DNA from: Acheta domesticus
Lineage: Eukaryota > Arthropoda > Insecta > Orthoptera > Gryllidae
DNA: 64,000 bases
Assembly: GCA_031308135.1 (NCBI GenBank)
Contig: JAHLJT010000631.1
Span: 193,381,685-193,445,684 of the forward strand
Direction of reading: 5' to 3'
The position numbers were made by a program, and so were the translations under genes. Shown here piece by piece: positions 21,037-34,653 of the stretch (position 1 is its first letter; each line of letters begins with the position of its first letter). The notes below the pieces were generated by a model. It was not told where the DNA came from, ran no database searches, and saw only the letters and a list, made by a program, of their open reading frames with translations.

Positions 21037-21330
21037 TAAGTGAATGTGGTCGGTGTCGGTGTCGGTGTCGGTGACGGTGACGGTGACGGTGACGGTTGAG
21101 TGACGGTTGGTTGACTGGTGACGGTTGGGTGATGGTGTCGGTAACGGTGTCGGTGATAGTGCCGGCGACAGTGCCGGTGGCAGTGCCGATGACAGTGTCA
21201 GTGACAGTGTCAGTGACAGTGTCAGTGACAGTGTCGGTGGCTGTCGGTTACAATGGCGGTGACAGTGTCGGAGACTGTCAGAGAAGGTGCAGGTAACTGA
21301 GACGGTGATGGTGACAGTGACAGTAACGAT
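21037..21330. repeat. GGTGTC/GGTGAC hexamer array
   Basis: Pure hexamers (GGTGTC, GGTGAC) at 21050-21100 grade into a 12-bp pattern, GACAGTGTCAGT, at 21190-21235 and looser variants to 21330. The hexamer length keeps one frame open as alternating Val-Thr/Val-Ser, which accounts for the short open frame there. The symmetric GACAGTGTC words are also weak palindromes. Confidence 0.85.
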
Positions 21331-23789
21331 ATCGGAAAGATGTAAGAATCGTTATCTCGTAGGTTTCGGCGGGGAAGTCACTGGTGGCAGGGACGGCTGC
21401 GACAGGAGTGGCGGCGGCAGTGGGAACAACGGCATGGAATTCGATAGTGATAGCAATGTTCGTGGTGTTGAGAGTCAACAGGGCTGCAGTTCGTGCTTCT
21501 GCCTCTGTTTCTATAATAAACACAGGCATATGTTCCGCCCATGTTCTTGTAACTGTGGGTTCGCATGCGTACACGAGATGGAACATTCGGAAGCTAACTT
21601 GCGAAGTCGTATACGAGATAGGAGTAGATTCTTACAGCCCGCAGGAGACTCCTATGGTGGAGAATTTTGAAGTTGGGAAGCGATGAAATTGGGATTGTTA
21701 AGTCATAAACGAGTATTAAGTTAATATCAAAATCTTTGGCAATGCTTTCCCTGCACTTTAAAACTTTCTGAGAAGTCAGAGGCAAAGTAAAACTGCTATC
21801 TTCAGTTGTTTACAAACTTGATTTGAACGTTTGAATATAAGTGTAAGTTTTGTAAATATTAGATATATATTCATTTATTAATAAAAAATCTGTTTATAAT
21901 CTATTTTTGTGCTGCTTCTCATGAGTGTAAACCCACACTTTTACCTTTACTTTTCATGCTTGCACATTCCGTTTACTTAACACAATACTATGTTCTACCA
22001 TCCACGTCGTATTTACGATGCAAGTGAGGATGCATTTGATTATTATTTGTGGATTATTCTCTCTATCTGCAGCGTTTTAAACACTACTAAATGGAGTGGG
22101 CATAATGGAGATAGAGAAATGCAAAAATGCTAGTAATATGTATCGAAAATTACGTTGTTTTTGGCAATTACAATTACACAAACATTTAATTGAAATTAAA
22201 TAGAAATATTTTAAAAATTGATTTGTTATGGCAGAAATGAATACACAGCATTAATTTACAACACTTTATCATTGATAAATAAAAAAATGTTAGAAAAAAA
22301 TGTTAATGAACAAGTGTACAAAGACAAGTAATGTGGTAAGGTAGAAAGAAGAACAATATTGTAGGTATACTACGTAGGCAGATGGTAGTTGCAGATATGT
22401 GTGGAATAAGAAAATGAAGAATGGATATAAAGTAAAAAGGAGTGAATTGTAGAGAAGAAACAAAAACACTTTTTTATTCTATTAATTTTTGAAAATGTCT
22501 GTTGCATTCAAGATCAAACTGTTTACTAAACTCACATTTCAGGACAGCATACATAAAAATCTAATAGAAAATACTCTTCTAGATGTAATTCAAAGGGGTG
22601 AACGTATGCTATTTAAAAAAATAGTTGTTTTATTTCAGGAAATATATGTTTTTCAACAAAAGCTATTGATTTTGAGAAAAACTGTTTTTATTGAAACATA
22701 TTTTATGCCCGCAGCATGGATGGAATTACATTTGCTCCTGATCACTCTTGTGGCCACATTTGAAACTTCTAGTAGGAATCTTAGTGTATGGAATTACGTT
22801 CATTATATTACAAGATTTTTGTATCTTTATACTACATTTTTCTCTTAATTAGGTAATTTCATTTGTTATTTGAACTGACGTGATTGTATTATGACATGAG
22901 ACTCAAGTGTGAGAAGACACTCCAATGATAAATGGCAAAGCAGTAAGGACCCCTGGAAACCTTTGGTCATAAATAAAGTGGCACGAGATACTAATACCAA
23001 AATATATCTTTTTACTTCTCTTGATTGGCAGTCTCTACATTGAATTTTTCCTGTCGTATTTCGTCCACCAGCTTTTAAAACTGTAAATAATGACCTTCCC
23101 TTGCTTTGCGTAGTAAATATAAATCATAAATTTGTCAGTTATATTTATATTGTAAATGCAAACTATGTTGACTGTTAACTGTCTCAAATAATTCTTGCCG
23201 AGGGATTTTTGGTAAAGATAGGTTCTGCATATAATCAATGGCAAAAGAAAACACGTTGTTTTCAATAATTTCATCAGACTGGTCATTTATAATTTTCATT
23301 TATAATTTATAATTGTTTTGCTTCTTCTCTTGGTAATATCTAGTTTTGCAGCTATTTTCATTTTTGCATTTGCTCTTACTGTCAAATTTTTACTTTTTAA
23401 GAAACTACAACATTCTACTAGTGTTCAGTTTAACGCAATTATTGAATTAAAAGAGTCGCTGAATATAAATGAAACTTAATATCCGAAGAATTAATGTCAA
23501 TAATGAAACAGAAAACAATAATATCTTATTTAAATAGAAAGAAAATATTTTTATCCTATTTCTATTCATTTCAATGCCCCCGCTTCACTTGAGCTGTGTA
23601 CTTACACAGCACGGAATCAACAGAGACTGTTTAAACGAGGGAAATGTTACTACATTCAATCCCTGCTAATTAAATGCACAACTCTCTTGCAGCTCGACGT
23701 GGTCTACTCCAATTTCACAAAACACTGGCCGAAAAGGTAACGCAGGAAATTGAGTCATTAGAAACAAAAGAAAAAAGCCATTTAAACCG
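21331..23789. other. Unassigned DNA, mostly AT-rich
   Basis: A mixed-composition start to about 21700 has overlapping frames of about 100-127 codons, one of them Cys-rich (CSSCFCLCF). The remainder is AT-rich. The 119-codon frame at 22489-22848 has an ATG and an even composition but no recognised motif or neighbours. No RNA gene or repeat was identified. Confidence 0.4.
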
Positions 23790-24010
23790 CGAACGGTCGC
23801 AATATCTCAGCGGCGCTTTCTTTGCTTTACGAGGACGTAGGGCGGTGCAGAGGCTGCTTTAGGGCGCCTTTAGTCTGTCTACAGTTTTACAGGGCTCCTC
23901 GCTCGGCCGGGCGGAGGGTAAGTGCGGGAGCTTCGGCGCTGGCCTAGTGGCTGCCCTGCCGCCTTCCATTGTCTTCCCAGTGTTGCCAGATGAGGGGGTT
24001 TCCCCCTAAA
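23790..24010. other. Small CpG-rich patch
   Basis: GC-rich sequence around CTCGGCCGGGCGGAGGG stands between AT-rich flanks. Its nature is unknown. A small regulatory island is one possibility. Confidence 0.3.
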
Positions 24011-24700
24011 TTTAGTTCTTTTTCTGTTTAGTGGATGTTTTAGGGGCCAATTTATGAGGGAGTTTTTGTTAGGAATTTTGGTTTAGTTTTTTAAATGTTA
24101 TTTTTTTTGAAAAGTGTCTATTGTGTATTACAAAACCACAAAGCCCAAGAAGAGGTCTCTGTGATTAGTACAGGTACATTTATTCAAATATAACTAAGCA
24201 CAGTAAAAACGCTTATAGGCGCTTCAGTTCATTTCAATGAGTTCCCTCGTTTACAATTAGGCGGTTATTTGTCACAACCAGATATTGGTAGAAGAGGACA
24301 TCACATTTGATTAAAAAAACAAATCACAATAATAAACAAGTAGTGGAATGATTTAGGGTAAAGGAAAGTTTTTAAAAAGAGGTACCGTTATCTCTTTTTC
24401 AGTCGTTATAAAAAGTGAGACAAAGATACCTCTTACGTTTCGTAACTTCTTAAAACAAAACTTATACAGTGTGCTAATTTATAAAGTGCATTATTATATA
24501 AATGTTGTTATACTCGTATATCTTTTTATATTTTACAAATATTGGTGTCGACTATAAAATATAAATATTATTATAAACAATTAAAGTTTTTCATATTTCT
24601 TTTAATCCTCAAATATTTTAAACATGAAATAATCATTTGTTGAACTCAGTGTTTTTTTAATGTTTTGGTGGTTTTCGAGCTCTAACTAATGGGAAATGCT
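24011..24700. other. Unassigned AT-rich DNA
   Basis: No coding relic, repeat or motif was recognised. Confidence 0.5.
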
Positions 24701-24905
24701 TGAGACCACCTGGCAACACTGTGTCTTCCTCTCAGGTGGGCGTGGCGTGTCAGTCTCTCGTTCGCCGCGGCGTCGAGGTTCAAATCCCGCGTCCAACGAC
24801 GCCTGGGAGAGTTTCTCTCCTTCGCGCCGGCCATTACGATGCAAATGATACAGCGCTCCCTTCCCCTCGCACGCCACGCTCTTAGATTCGCCTGCTCTTA
24901 CCTCG
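24701..24905 (+). mobile_element. Possible tRNA-derived SINE fragment
   Basis: A strong B box, GGTTCAAATCC, lies at 24777-24787, within CGTCGAGGTTCAAATCCCGC. The stretch before it (GTGGGCGTGGCGTGTCAG) could be a decayed A box side. No anticodon arm can be drawn with confidence. It resembles the head at 20.7 kb in its B box but not clearly in its body, so it may belong to another SINE family. Confidence 0.4.
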
Positions 24906-26500
24906 GCGGAAGGCGACGCTAGAGTTGCCGCTTGACATTTCCGGAAACAAGCGAGGAAAAGGGGAAGTCGGGAATAACGCGTCAGGGGTGAGTATTACTT
25001 TACGCCACTGCTTTTGGCGCTGGTCGTTATTTTATTATCCGCTTTTGTTTGCAGAAGATAAAAATGTAATGAAATCGTAAAAATGCGTTACGGTTCGTAG
25101 TAGAGTTTTTTTTAAACTTTAAAAATAACTTTTGAATATCAGGGACAATATTGATATAATTCTGAAATTCCAATTCGTTACTGATTCAATATTTACGGAC
25201 GCTATTAATTCCAAAATAATGTAAAAGTTCTTTCGACGGAATGAATGACGTAAAAATGAATGTATAGTAGATGATTTTTATGTTTTCAAACTTTTAATTA
25301 CGTGCAGAGTTTGAGAAAAGATGCCGTATGTATGCACACTTACCCCTAATGTTCATTCAGTGGGAGAAAGGCTAGAGGTATTTTTTACATTGTCATTAAG
25401 TACTTCAATTGCGATTAAGTACTATTTCTGAAATCAAAGTACATTTCATTTTTAATTCTAATAATTTTATTACTTTTAATCACAAATGATTCATTAAGAA
25501 AATGTACGTAATATAATACAAACTCTTCCTGTAAATAGTAGTAGTTATCTTACTTGAGCATTTTCTATCGTTTTATTTCATTCTAAGAAATTTTTTGTAT
25601 TGTAAATGTTTGTTGCAATAGCAAAATCGATTATCTGTATTTCAAAGATACTGCGTTGTTAGTATTTTACTTTGCTTGCGTTAGAAATCGAGACCGGAAC
25701 CACAAACATTTCAAAAGTTTAAGTGGTGAAGTACTAGGAAATTATTGAGAACAAAGTTCATTTCCTTCAAGAGACATTCTTTAGTAAAGCTGTTCGATAT
25801 CCCAACCCTTCATGGAAAGTTGGGGCGGTGGAGACGCTCTTGAGATGAAGAGGTTTTCTTTAGAAACGGTCTTGAAATGTGCTGTAATATTTCACTAAGT
25901 TTTTTTACTACTAATTTACTGGTAAACGGTATAAATATCTCTTGTTTAGTCCAATAATTTATTCAGTTTATGATTTGCCATTCCTAGTACCGAAAATTTA
26001 CAATAATAAGCTGAAATGAAAAGAAAAAAAATCAAAGTGTGTATTCTTTGGGATTTCGTTGAAATATTTGATGACAGCATTAGCATTAAATAGTTTGTTT
26101 TTCTCTATTATTTCATGGATATTTAAAATAAAGAAAACTAATCTAAAAGAATAATGGTAGGAAATATATACCTTTTAAGGAAAAATAGAAGGAACTAAAG
26201 TTTGAACAAATTCACGAGTATGAAAAACGCGTACATGAAAACTAAATGTGCACGGCCTTCAAAAATATCGACGTCAGTTTTTACAAGAGAGAGATTCAAA
26301 AGTGTTATAACTTACTTAAAAATATATAGGATAAAAATCAAAATATTAAAACGTAACCTACGATCTGCCAAAAATGTGCAATCTAATTAAGGTGTTACGA
26401 ATTTGTTCGTATTACAGCTTTATAAACGACCTTTTCAGTAGCAAGAAATCGTTCGCAAAATGAAATTTTAAGGCACAGATTATGGCGTATTTTCCGTTAT
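24906..26500. other. Unassigned AT-rich DNA
   Basis: No feature was recognised in about 1.6 kb. Open frames are short and AT-driven. Confidence 0.5.
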
Positions 26501-27110
26501 GGCTCAATTATTATGGCTTTAATAATTGCGACATCACACATTCAGCCAATCGCAGGGAGAGAATCATGGGGTGGTAGTGGTAAACCGAACTAGATGCATA
26601 ATATCTATTATGGGGCGAATGCATGAAAATTTGCGCACGTTGAAACGATAACGAGCATTCTGCTCCCGAGGTGGCTGCAGATATTCGCGCACAAGAAGTT
26701 GTTGCGCGTGCGAAGCTGTTGCGCACAAGAAGTCGTCGAGCCTTGCAAGACAGGCAGCGCGTGCGCTCCACTGCGCGTCGGTGTGAGCCTTGGAATCACG
26801 TGGGACGCAGTAAAAAGTGTTTGGTCGTAGCCATCACACCGCGCGTGTTAGGAGCTCTAAGAACGATGTTTGGTTGCGATGAGGAGAGTGAACGAGGTCA
26901 GCCGTCGTTGCAGCACCGGGCGACATTATACGTCCGTAGTCAGGCAACACGAGATCACAGGTGCGAGTTGGGGAAGTTGATGGTGAGGTTAGAGACGGAG
27001 CCGATGTTGCGGGATGGTATGATGTGGGAGTATGGTGACGATGGCGCTGGTGTTGGCGTAGCTAGATTGATGGATTGTTCGTGTTTTCGGGCACGTCAAC
27101 GATTTAGGTC
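26501..27110. other. Mixed region with CCAAT-like word and CpG-rich part
   Basis: TTATGGCTTTAATAATTGC and CAGCCAATCGCAG (26510-26560) resemble homeodomain-type AT cores and a CCAAT box, followed by a CpG-rich stretch. GTTGCGC words and CGCACAAGAAGT repeat at about 26686 and 26724. A 150-codon frame (26671-27123) starts here. It is rich in Arg and Ala, shows no known domain and ends at the SINE border, so it is not called a gene. Confidence 0.3.
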
Positions 27111-27435
27111 ATTAGTCCCGTAAGTGTAGAGAGTGTTTTTATATCTCTGAAGGTGACGGCGATCCCCTGATGGCGAGATCCGGCGCAAACCTACCGTCGA
27201 CTAGCGGGGGTTTTTCTCTCAAGCAGGTATCTCCCACCAGCGGGGCACTGCCCCAGCCGGGGCAAGCTCTAAGTTCCCGACCGATCTCCCGGGATGTGTG
27301 GTAGTGTAGTGCATGTTAGTGTGTGTGTAGGAGGTGAATATAGGACAAAGACGAGGAAGGAAAGATCGCGCGCGGTCCGTGGCCCGTTTGTTAGGGTACT
27401 GCTCCGGCATGCGCCTGGTTGGCGGTGCCAGGGAT
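27111..27435 (-). mobile_element. tRNA-derived SINE family A, 5'-truncated copy
   Basis: The plus strand shows the reverse complement of the family body: GTGACGGCGATCCCCTGATGG, CAGGTATCTCCCACCAGCGG, GGCAAGCTCTAAG, GAAGGAAAGATCGCGCGCGG and GTTAGGGTACTGCTCCGGCAT. The tRNA head is missing, so the copy stops short at its 5' side (about 27430), as is typical of incomplete reverse transcription. It is better preserved than the copy at 5.1 kb. Confidence 0.85.
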
Positions 27436-27960
27436 GTGGTAGAAGGTAGAGGGGGAATCAGGCACTGAGGTGGGTCGACTGTGATGGAAAGGGAGAGGTG
27501 AGTGCGGGGGCCAACGTGGGGCAGGGACGGTGGCAATTCGGTAAAGAACAACGGTGCTGTTGAACACGGCAACTGCGGTGGCAATTGCTATGGGCGCGAT
27601 GCGGTCCGGTGCCGTGTGGTGTCGGAGTTTCGGAGGAATGGGATCGGTGTCATGGGTAGGGGTGATAGTGGGATCGAAGGTGGGGGGGGGACAATGAATT
27701 TATTGTACTGATGCTAGAAGCTAGGCGGAGACTGTGGCGGTGAGGGTGACAGTGAGGGGGTGACGGAGAAGCGGAGAATTGAATTGAGACACATTTGGTG
27801 ACTGTAAACTGGAATGGCAAACGCGAAGGGGCGGAGAGATGGCAATGTCAGTGGGTGAGTAACGGTAAGGGCAGAGACGGTCAGCTAACAAAGCCTTCCG
27901 CTAACGGAAGCGCATACACAAACACACCCGTTCACCTTATTCAATTGTTCTCGTTGAGTG
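27436..27960. other. G-rich low-complexity DNA
   Basis: GGTG, GGGG and GTGG words prevail on the plus strand. No gene was recognised. Confidence 0.45.
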
Positions 27961-30900
27961 GACTAGGAAGCGGAGAGCAAGTTGCACGATCCATTGCATT
28001 TGCTCTGAAAATCCTTTGCTAGGTTTACTAAAAGTTCCATCACTTCAGAAACTTGTTTATTTACAACACACACACAGTACATCATACATGTTCCGAATAT
28101 TGCAGAGTAATGATAACTGATAGAAAGTATTATTGGTGATGAGAAGGAAATGTATTCAATTGATGAATTTGAAACTAATACATAATAAATTAATATATAA
28201 ATATAATATTCTACAAATAACTGTATTTCATTGAATTTGAAAATAATAGCAAACATATATTAACCAAATTCACTTAGTTTTGTTTATGAATTTTTTCTTC
28301 AATATTTATTTTGTGGTGTCTTTAAAAAACATAAAGTTACAAGTCAGGTTGTAGCTTAATAAAAATGTATTTCCTGAAAAAAGCGTCTACCTTTTCACCA
28401 AGAATTCAGAGCTTAAGCTGTACTATGTTTTGATGAGTTATCACTATTGCCTTGTTTCCCAGCAATTGATAATTATTTCGTAGCACTAAATAATTTGTGA
28501 CTTGTGGCAGGCTTCGGCATATCATCTGCTCATCAACCAAGATATTAAACAGAAAAATCTTATTCAAATTTTTCGAACAAGCATCTGTTGGCATAAAGCT
28601 ATTTTATGTGCTGTAAAAGCATGTGTAATAGACTTCTTCAGCTCCCTTTCGTTAAAAGGCCAGTGATTGCAAAATGTTGTGATAATACGTTGCTAATGTA
28701 AAAATCCAAAGTATCGGACCTGTACTGAGCTGACATCTCGAGACAAAATTTGGGAATTACTTTAAAAAGGCATCTCTCTGTTTGAGCGTAGAAAATGTTT
28801 TTTTAATCTCTTGAGTAAATTAGCGTAGCATGTTTTATTCAGTGTCAACAAAACTATTGGAGAAGTAAACAAAAGAATTGTGATTCAGGTGCCGTAAATA
28901 TTAGAATAATTATGTATGTAGTATGTGTTATATACATATCTGAGAAAATATATATCACAGAATATATAAAGAACATTGATGCAGATTTTGAACGCATGAC
29001 AGCTCGAAAGTAATATGACCGCTAAGTCCCTAATGTGGAATACGAGCATTGTCCTATTGTAGAATATTTCGCATTGCTTTTGAATGTAAAATGTAATTTG
29101 TTCTTTTGGCTGTATACATTATGTTGCATTTTCTAACATATTAATGTTGACTTTCAAGATCGTACTGTGGAGGTGTATGGTCCAAGAACTCAAATGATTA
29201 AAGTCAGTGTCAGAAGAATGAAAACGGGACTCGTGTCCCATGTGCAGGTAATCGAAAAAAGAATTTCGTATGAAGGAGCTGTCTGTAATATTAAACCAAA
29301 TATTTGTTTGCTTAAATAAACTTTGTTGTAGACGTTATTGCATTTATTATTTGCTGAAAAGAAAAATCATTCACCTTCCACTTTAGGAACAGGGTATGCC
29401 TAATGTGGAATAGATGTAGATCTTTTTTAATTACGAAATATCTTCAATTTCTAATAGATTTATATGAATAATATTAGCCACACGTGTTCATAAATGACCA
29501 GCTTAAGTAATTATTTACATTAGTCTTCAAATTTGCGCTTATTTGTGAAGTTGAAAATTTGAACAGTATTCCTCATTCGGGAACTTTGATTTAATATTTA
29601 TTATATTTTACTTTATGTAAATAAAATATCTGCACCCAATTTCTTAGTAAGAAATGTCACTAATGTTTCTTATACAAAAGATAAATCCAAAAACATTTCA
29701 TCAAACTCTTTTACAAAGTCATTCGTATTATTTTTTCTCATTTACATAAAAAACAAAGCATACACGCTCTCACATCTCTACTACAAAAATGAAAAAAAAA
29801 ATTCCAAACAACTATTGCTGCGTTACATTTGGTGCTAGGTCAATGGTCAAAAGCGTTATATTCTTATTTAAAACCTCGCCATAGTTCGCGGATATGACAT
29901 GTATTTTCTTTGAAAGCAAATTAGCGTTTCTCTCTCCAGTACAACGTCAGAACGATGAGAAAATCATGAAGCGGGAACGAAAGTCCGCACGCGGTGTAAA
30001 GGTAAATAAACGAAACTCGCTTCTCCTTTATTTTCTAAACGAGGGGATTTTCTTGTCCGGTCCTATTTAACCTCTAGAGAATACATGGGTGTGCAAAAAA
30101 ATTCTTGTGCGCAATTTAGTAAGTATCCACAAATATTACAGCGGAAGACTTTTGCAGGTTATTTCCAGATAGGACACTATTTACTCTATTGTTCTTTTAC
30201 TTCTCAGTTTCAGGCCGCCAGTCTCTCCATAGCTTTTGATGCCAATGTGGATTTGAAATCTAAAAAGAGCATTTGTTGCAATTTAATGCTAAGGTTCAAA
30301 GACAATCATTTAAGCGTTTATGCATCTAATAAGCACAATTGTAAATATAAAAGCAATATTTTATTTAAAAATATTAAAAATATCTAAATTAAGTGGAAGT
30401 GGTACCCATTACATGATTTATTTATATCACATGCCGCTTATGTAAAACAATGAATATATCTTCAAATTATTAATTTTAAATCGTAATCTCGCAAAAAATT
30501 ACTTTGATCCCTGCAACCATTAGTGACAGAGTCACTGTACATCAGTAGCTTATAATTGACCGATGAATGAGTGCAAAGGGGAAAGTAATATGAGTACTGG
30601 AATATGTTAATCTATTTTGAACGCGCTCTAAATCGCCTTCATCTATTCTCTGAACAGTAGGTTGTCGCATAATTGGGGTTCATGGAAGCACTACAGATAA
30701 ATAATATCGATCAATGTTTGCAAGACCATGAGCCAATTTACACTTGTAGACGCTGCATAGCGATACTCAACTAGATGTCATGTCAAACGTTTTCGAAAAT
30801 CTAAGGCATATATCCACAAAAATCTAGCGGACGCACATAAGCATTGAATGTTGCGTGATCAGTTTTCGTATGATTCTACGAGTTAGTGAATTTTAATTCG

Positions 30901-32401
30901 AGGAATTCGGAGTTGGGGGTATTGACTAGCAGTGTACATCATACTGGTAGGATTTTATCGGTGACCAGTCGCAAAAGAACGTTTTTTTAGTGAAGACCAT
31001 TTCTGGAGAAATGCACAATCACGATTTTAGGAACAAAATTTTCTTTACGGAGTTGACAATTTTTTTTCAAATTTTTACATTTACGTATTCAACAAGTGAG
31101 TTACTAACTTATAAAAAGTATAATACATTTATGTTATATATTATGTATTCAGTCATTCACCAAAGTCGATATAAGTGAACCAAACGTGTTGACCGACCGA
31201 CCGTTGTCGTAAGAAGAACGTGAATATTCGTGTTACTTTATATTTAAAAACAATGAATTTTCTTCTGTTTTTGAGTTATTTAGCATCAATAGGTTCACAT
31301 AATATGGTATCTAAATATATACTTACATCCAAGTGAGTGAAAATAATGGGAAAAAATGACATACAATTGGAATAATTAGGGCATTTTTCATAAAACAACA
31401 GAGATTTTACGGATTCTTATAGTATATTTGAAGAAAAAGTAAAGAAAAAATTTTGAGAAAATTTCAAAAATTTCTAAGGACTTCAAGTTATCCCAAATTA
31501 AAAGATCCTCTCCAAATTTCATGGGTCGCCATATCTGCCACGTTCATCAAGGGATATCTATATTTTGGAGAACCTTGTGTTCAATTTTAGCTTTAACGTT
31601 GTTTACAGACCCCTAGAGAGCCAGCAGATTTGGGAAAAACTACTTTTTCGATGCCAAGAACAGTGCAATGGCTAGTACTGGCTCTCATTATGGGACCAGA
31701 GAAAGATTCTCGTTATAACAGCAAAACTAATTTCAGCACAATTCGATGACAGACACTTGCAAGTTGGAAAATCCTTGTGCCAAGCTCTATAATTTCCGTA
31801 AAACTTCAATAGAAGAAAATATGCAGGAAAGCACTATATTTAATAGCGCACTAGCTTCAGATATATAAACATACATCGTCTGTTCATTACTTTGTTTACT
31901 ACATGTACATATTTTTAGAAGCGAATATGCATTGGCAGCAGAGTTATTTGCTGCATTTTATGATGTAGATGTGAAAAAGACGTAAAATTTCTTCGACATG
32001 GAAACATAATAAAATTACTTATCGTAGATCATAACTCACTGCAGAAGTATGCGCATTACAACAGACGCATTCTCAGAAACAATACAAATTAAAGCGATCT
32101 TGCGGACGTAAACTGCACGCAATACGCTCGTTAGGGCGAGGAATTTTCCAGAGCGCAGAGAAGATCACGCTCCTTCATCACTTCCACTCCGTCACGTCCC
32201 ATTCCCATCTCACGGCTCACTGGAAAAGCTTTCCGCAAGGCACGCTAATTCTTCTTCGGAAAAAGTATCGCAAATTAACTTTTTTCTTTGTAATTATAAT
32301 TGGTTATTGCTTAGTCGCGATGTCAATACGTAATTTTAGGAGATATGTTTGTGCCACTCCTAGTGATTCAAACATCATTTCTTCCTGTTTTAAGAATGCT
32401 T
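27961..32401. other. Long unassigned AT-rich stretch
   Basis: No confident coding relic, RNA gene or repeat boundary was found in this 4.4 kb. A 60-codon frame at about 29145-29325 reads through DRTVEVYGPRTQMIKVSV. Its left side starts at a TTTCAAG|A-like acceptor and it contains a CAG|GTAATC donor-like site, but it has no recognised relatives. The 100-codon frame at 30085-30387 has no motif. Confidence 0.4.
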
Positions 32402-32912
32402 GATTAGTGATTCCGGGCGCGACAACTACTACCGTAAGTGTAGTGCATGCTTTTATCGCGGAAGGTGACGGTGATTTTCTCTAGCTATATGGCGAGATCC
32501 GGAGCCGACCTACGTCGGCTTGCAGAAATTTTTCCCACTCAGGTATCTCCCACCAGTGTGGTATCGCCCCAGCCGGGACAAGCTCTCAGCTCCCGACTAG
32601 CCTCCCAACATGTATGGTAATGTAGTGCATATGAGAGTAAGTATAAGCGTGAGGATAGGACAAAAAAGAGGGGGGGAAGCGCGGTACACGGCGCATATGT
32701 TATGGTACTGCTCCGGCATTCGCCCAGTACTGACAGGAGAAAACACGGAAAATACCGATCAGAGCAGCCGGTCGGCTCTTTCATACAGCCTCTAAGTTCG
32801 ACCTAGCTTTAAAGCTGGTGTCGAAATTCCTGGTACCGTCGGAATTCGAACAGTCGAGCCTCTTAGTCAAAGGCACCGACATCAGTTAATGCCTTGAGCC
32901 ACCTTTGTTGGT
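32402..32912 (-). mobile_element. tRNA-derived SINE family A, full-length copy with tRNA-like head
   Basis: On the minus strand the element starts near 32912 with a tRNA-like head: an A box-like TGGCTCAAGGC and a B box-like sequence (GTTCGAATTCC) about 60 bp apart, the spacing expected of polymerase III internal promoters. The body follows in the usual block order and ends at 32402 with CGCGCCCGGAATCACTAATC. The TAATCA ending fits the (ATCA)-type tail of the 61-kb and 62-kb copies. This copy best defines the whole unit, about 510 bp. Confidence 0.88.
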
Positions 32913-34653
32913 CGTGTACCCGTATTTAGGAATATTTCGTTTTAAGGAATTCAAAATGATAACGCTGTGGATATAGCTTAATTAAAATTTTCTAGTGAAT
33001 TAACAAAATTGTGAAACTGACTATTATTTCAGAAGCAATATAACTTGGGTTCGACCCTTGTCAGTTAATTATAACAATGTTATTTTTAATGGATAATTTT
33101 GTCGACTAAATAGTAGCTTCTCGCAGCTTGCGTAATTTGTAGACATCCTCATTTCGTCTAAATGGAGCGAACTCGTTAGTTACATATCAAATTAATGACG
33201 TTACAACCACTAATTAGAACATCAATTTAGGCAACCCTGTTATTTGCAGGTTAGATAACTCTGGCATTGTTTATTCACGAAGAACACTCGCACAACATTT
33301 AACTAATGAATAGGTTTCTTCCTTGCTTGTGCCAAAAGAAATCTACCAAATACGTTCTAATATATACCTTTTTAGTTCTTTCAGTATTTCATTATAAACA
33401 ATTTCAGATTTTTTTACAGAAATTGAACTGTAGTTATAAACGTTCTTTGCAAAAGATTTTGATGAATCACAGAACGTATTATTTACTTTAGAGGATATTT
33501 TGAGGGAATTATTGATTGTTTTAGTAATCAAGTTTTATAACGAGCTGGTTTTCGCGAGGCAATTGTGAGGTATTGTTGATGTTTTTGCATTTTATACCTG
33601 CTCTTGAGTTACATTCAGTCCCAAGTTTCTCTTTTCCTTGAGTACATTTGAGCATTTTGTGCTGGCAAATGCGGAAACCAGAGCTAAAAATCTTTCACGA
33701 ATCGATAACTACTGTAGAGTAATAGACTGGGGCAGGAGAACAATTGGAAAACACTATTGTTCCCGTCAGTATATATTTCAAATTTTAACTTTATTATCGT
33801 TATTATGTTAATTAATAAAATTTTTATTTCATACTTGAAAAAATAACTTCTTTTTATCAATACCAAGAACAACTTTCTCTGAAATGACATAAATTTCCGG
33901 AACCCAGTTAAGAACTTGTTTACTTCATGACTTTTTATTTACTTTTGCTGACAGACAAAAACACGTTCATCCGTCCGGTAGGCTCACAGAAGACGCTAGC
34001 ACTACCACTTGCGTGCAGCACCCAGTGCAGTACATTTGAATATATTTGTAGTCGTATTAAACAATATTTGGTTACATATGTATGACATGTTGTGTAATAA
34101 CTTGTGAGCTCAATTAAGTGCTAATTTATTTAATTTGATGTACTTCATTTCTTAGAGTTTTTAGTTCTACGTTTTAGGAAAGACTTCTCATTTTAATCAT
34201 TTGAACCGATCTACAAGTTCAAGCACATGTAATCCTTAAGGTTAACCTTGATATTATTAATAAATATTTTATTGATAACATACTTTAACATGATCGACAG
34301 GAGTATCATTTAAATTTGCGCTAATATAACTTTCCTTTTTATAGAGTATTGCACTGAATATTCCAGCAATAGAAACTAATGTTTTGGGAATAATTTGTTA
34401 ATTCAAAAATTTGAAAGTGAGCGAAGAAATTCAAAATTTTTCCTATTTCACAAAAAAACCACGCTTTGTTATAGCTTGATTCAAACCTCTCAAATTCAAT
34501 TAAAAATTAGAGAGTGTACTGAAAATGATATTGAGAATATAATGATGTTGACAATCTTTTTTAAATTAAACGAAACAAAGCAATAGAACTGAATATTTAA
34601 TATGAATTAGAAATTAAATGATTATTATGTTCCGGGGTAAACTTGTAAATCAA
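32913..34653. other. Unassigned AT-rich DNA
   Basis: Nothing recognisable was found. Frames are at most about 68 codons and AT-driven. Confidence 0.5.

Noticed and set aside
24777..24787. Functional tRNA gene at the GGTTCAAATCC B box
   Set aside because: No cloverleaf arms or clean A box can be drawn. A SINE head fragment is the better reading.
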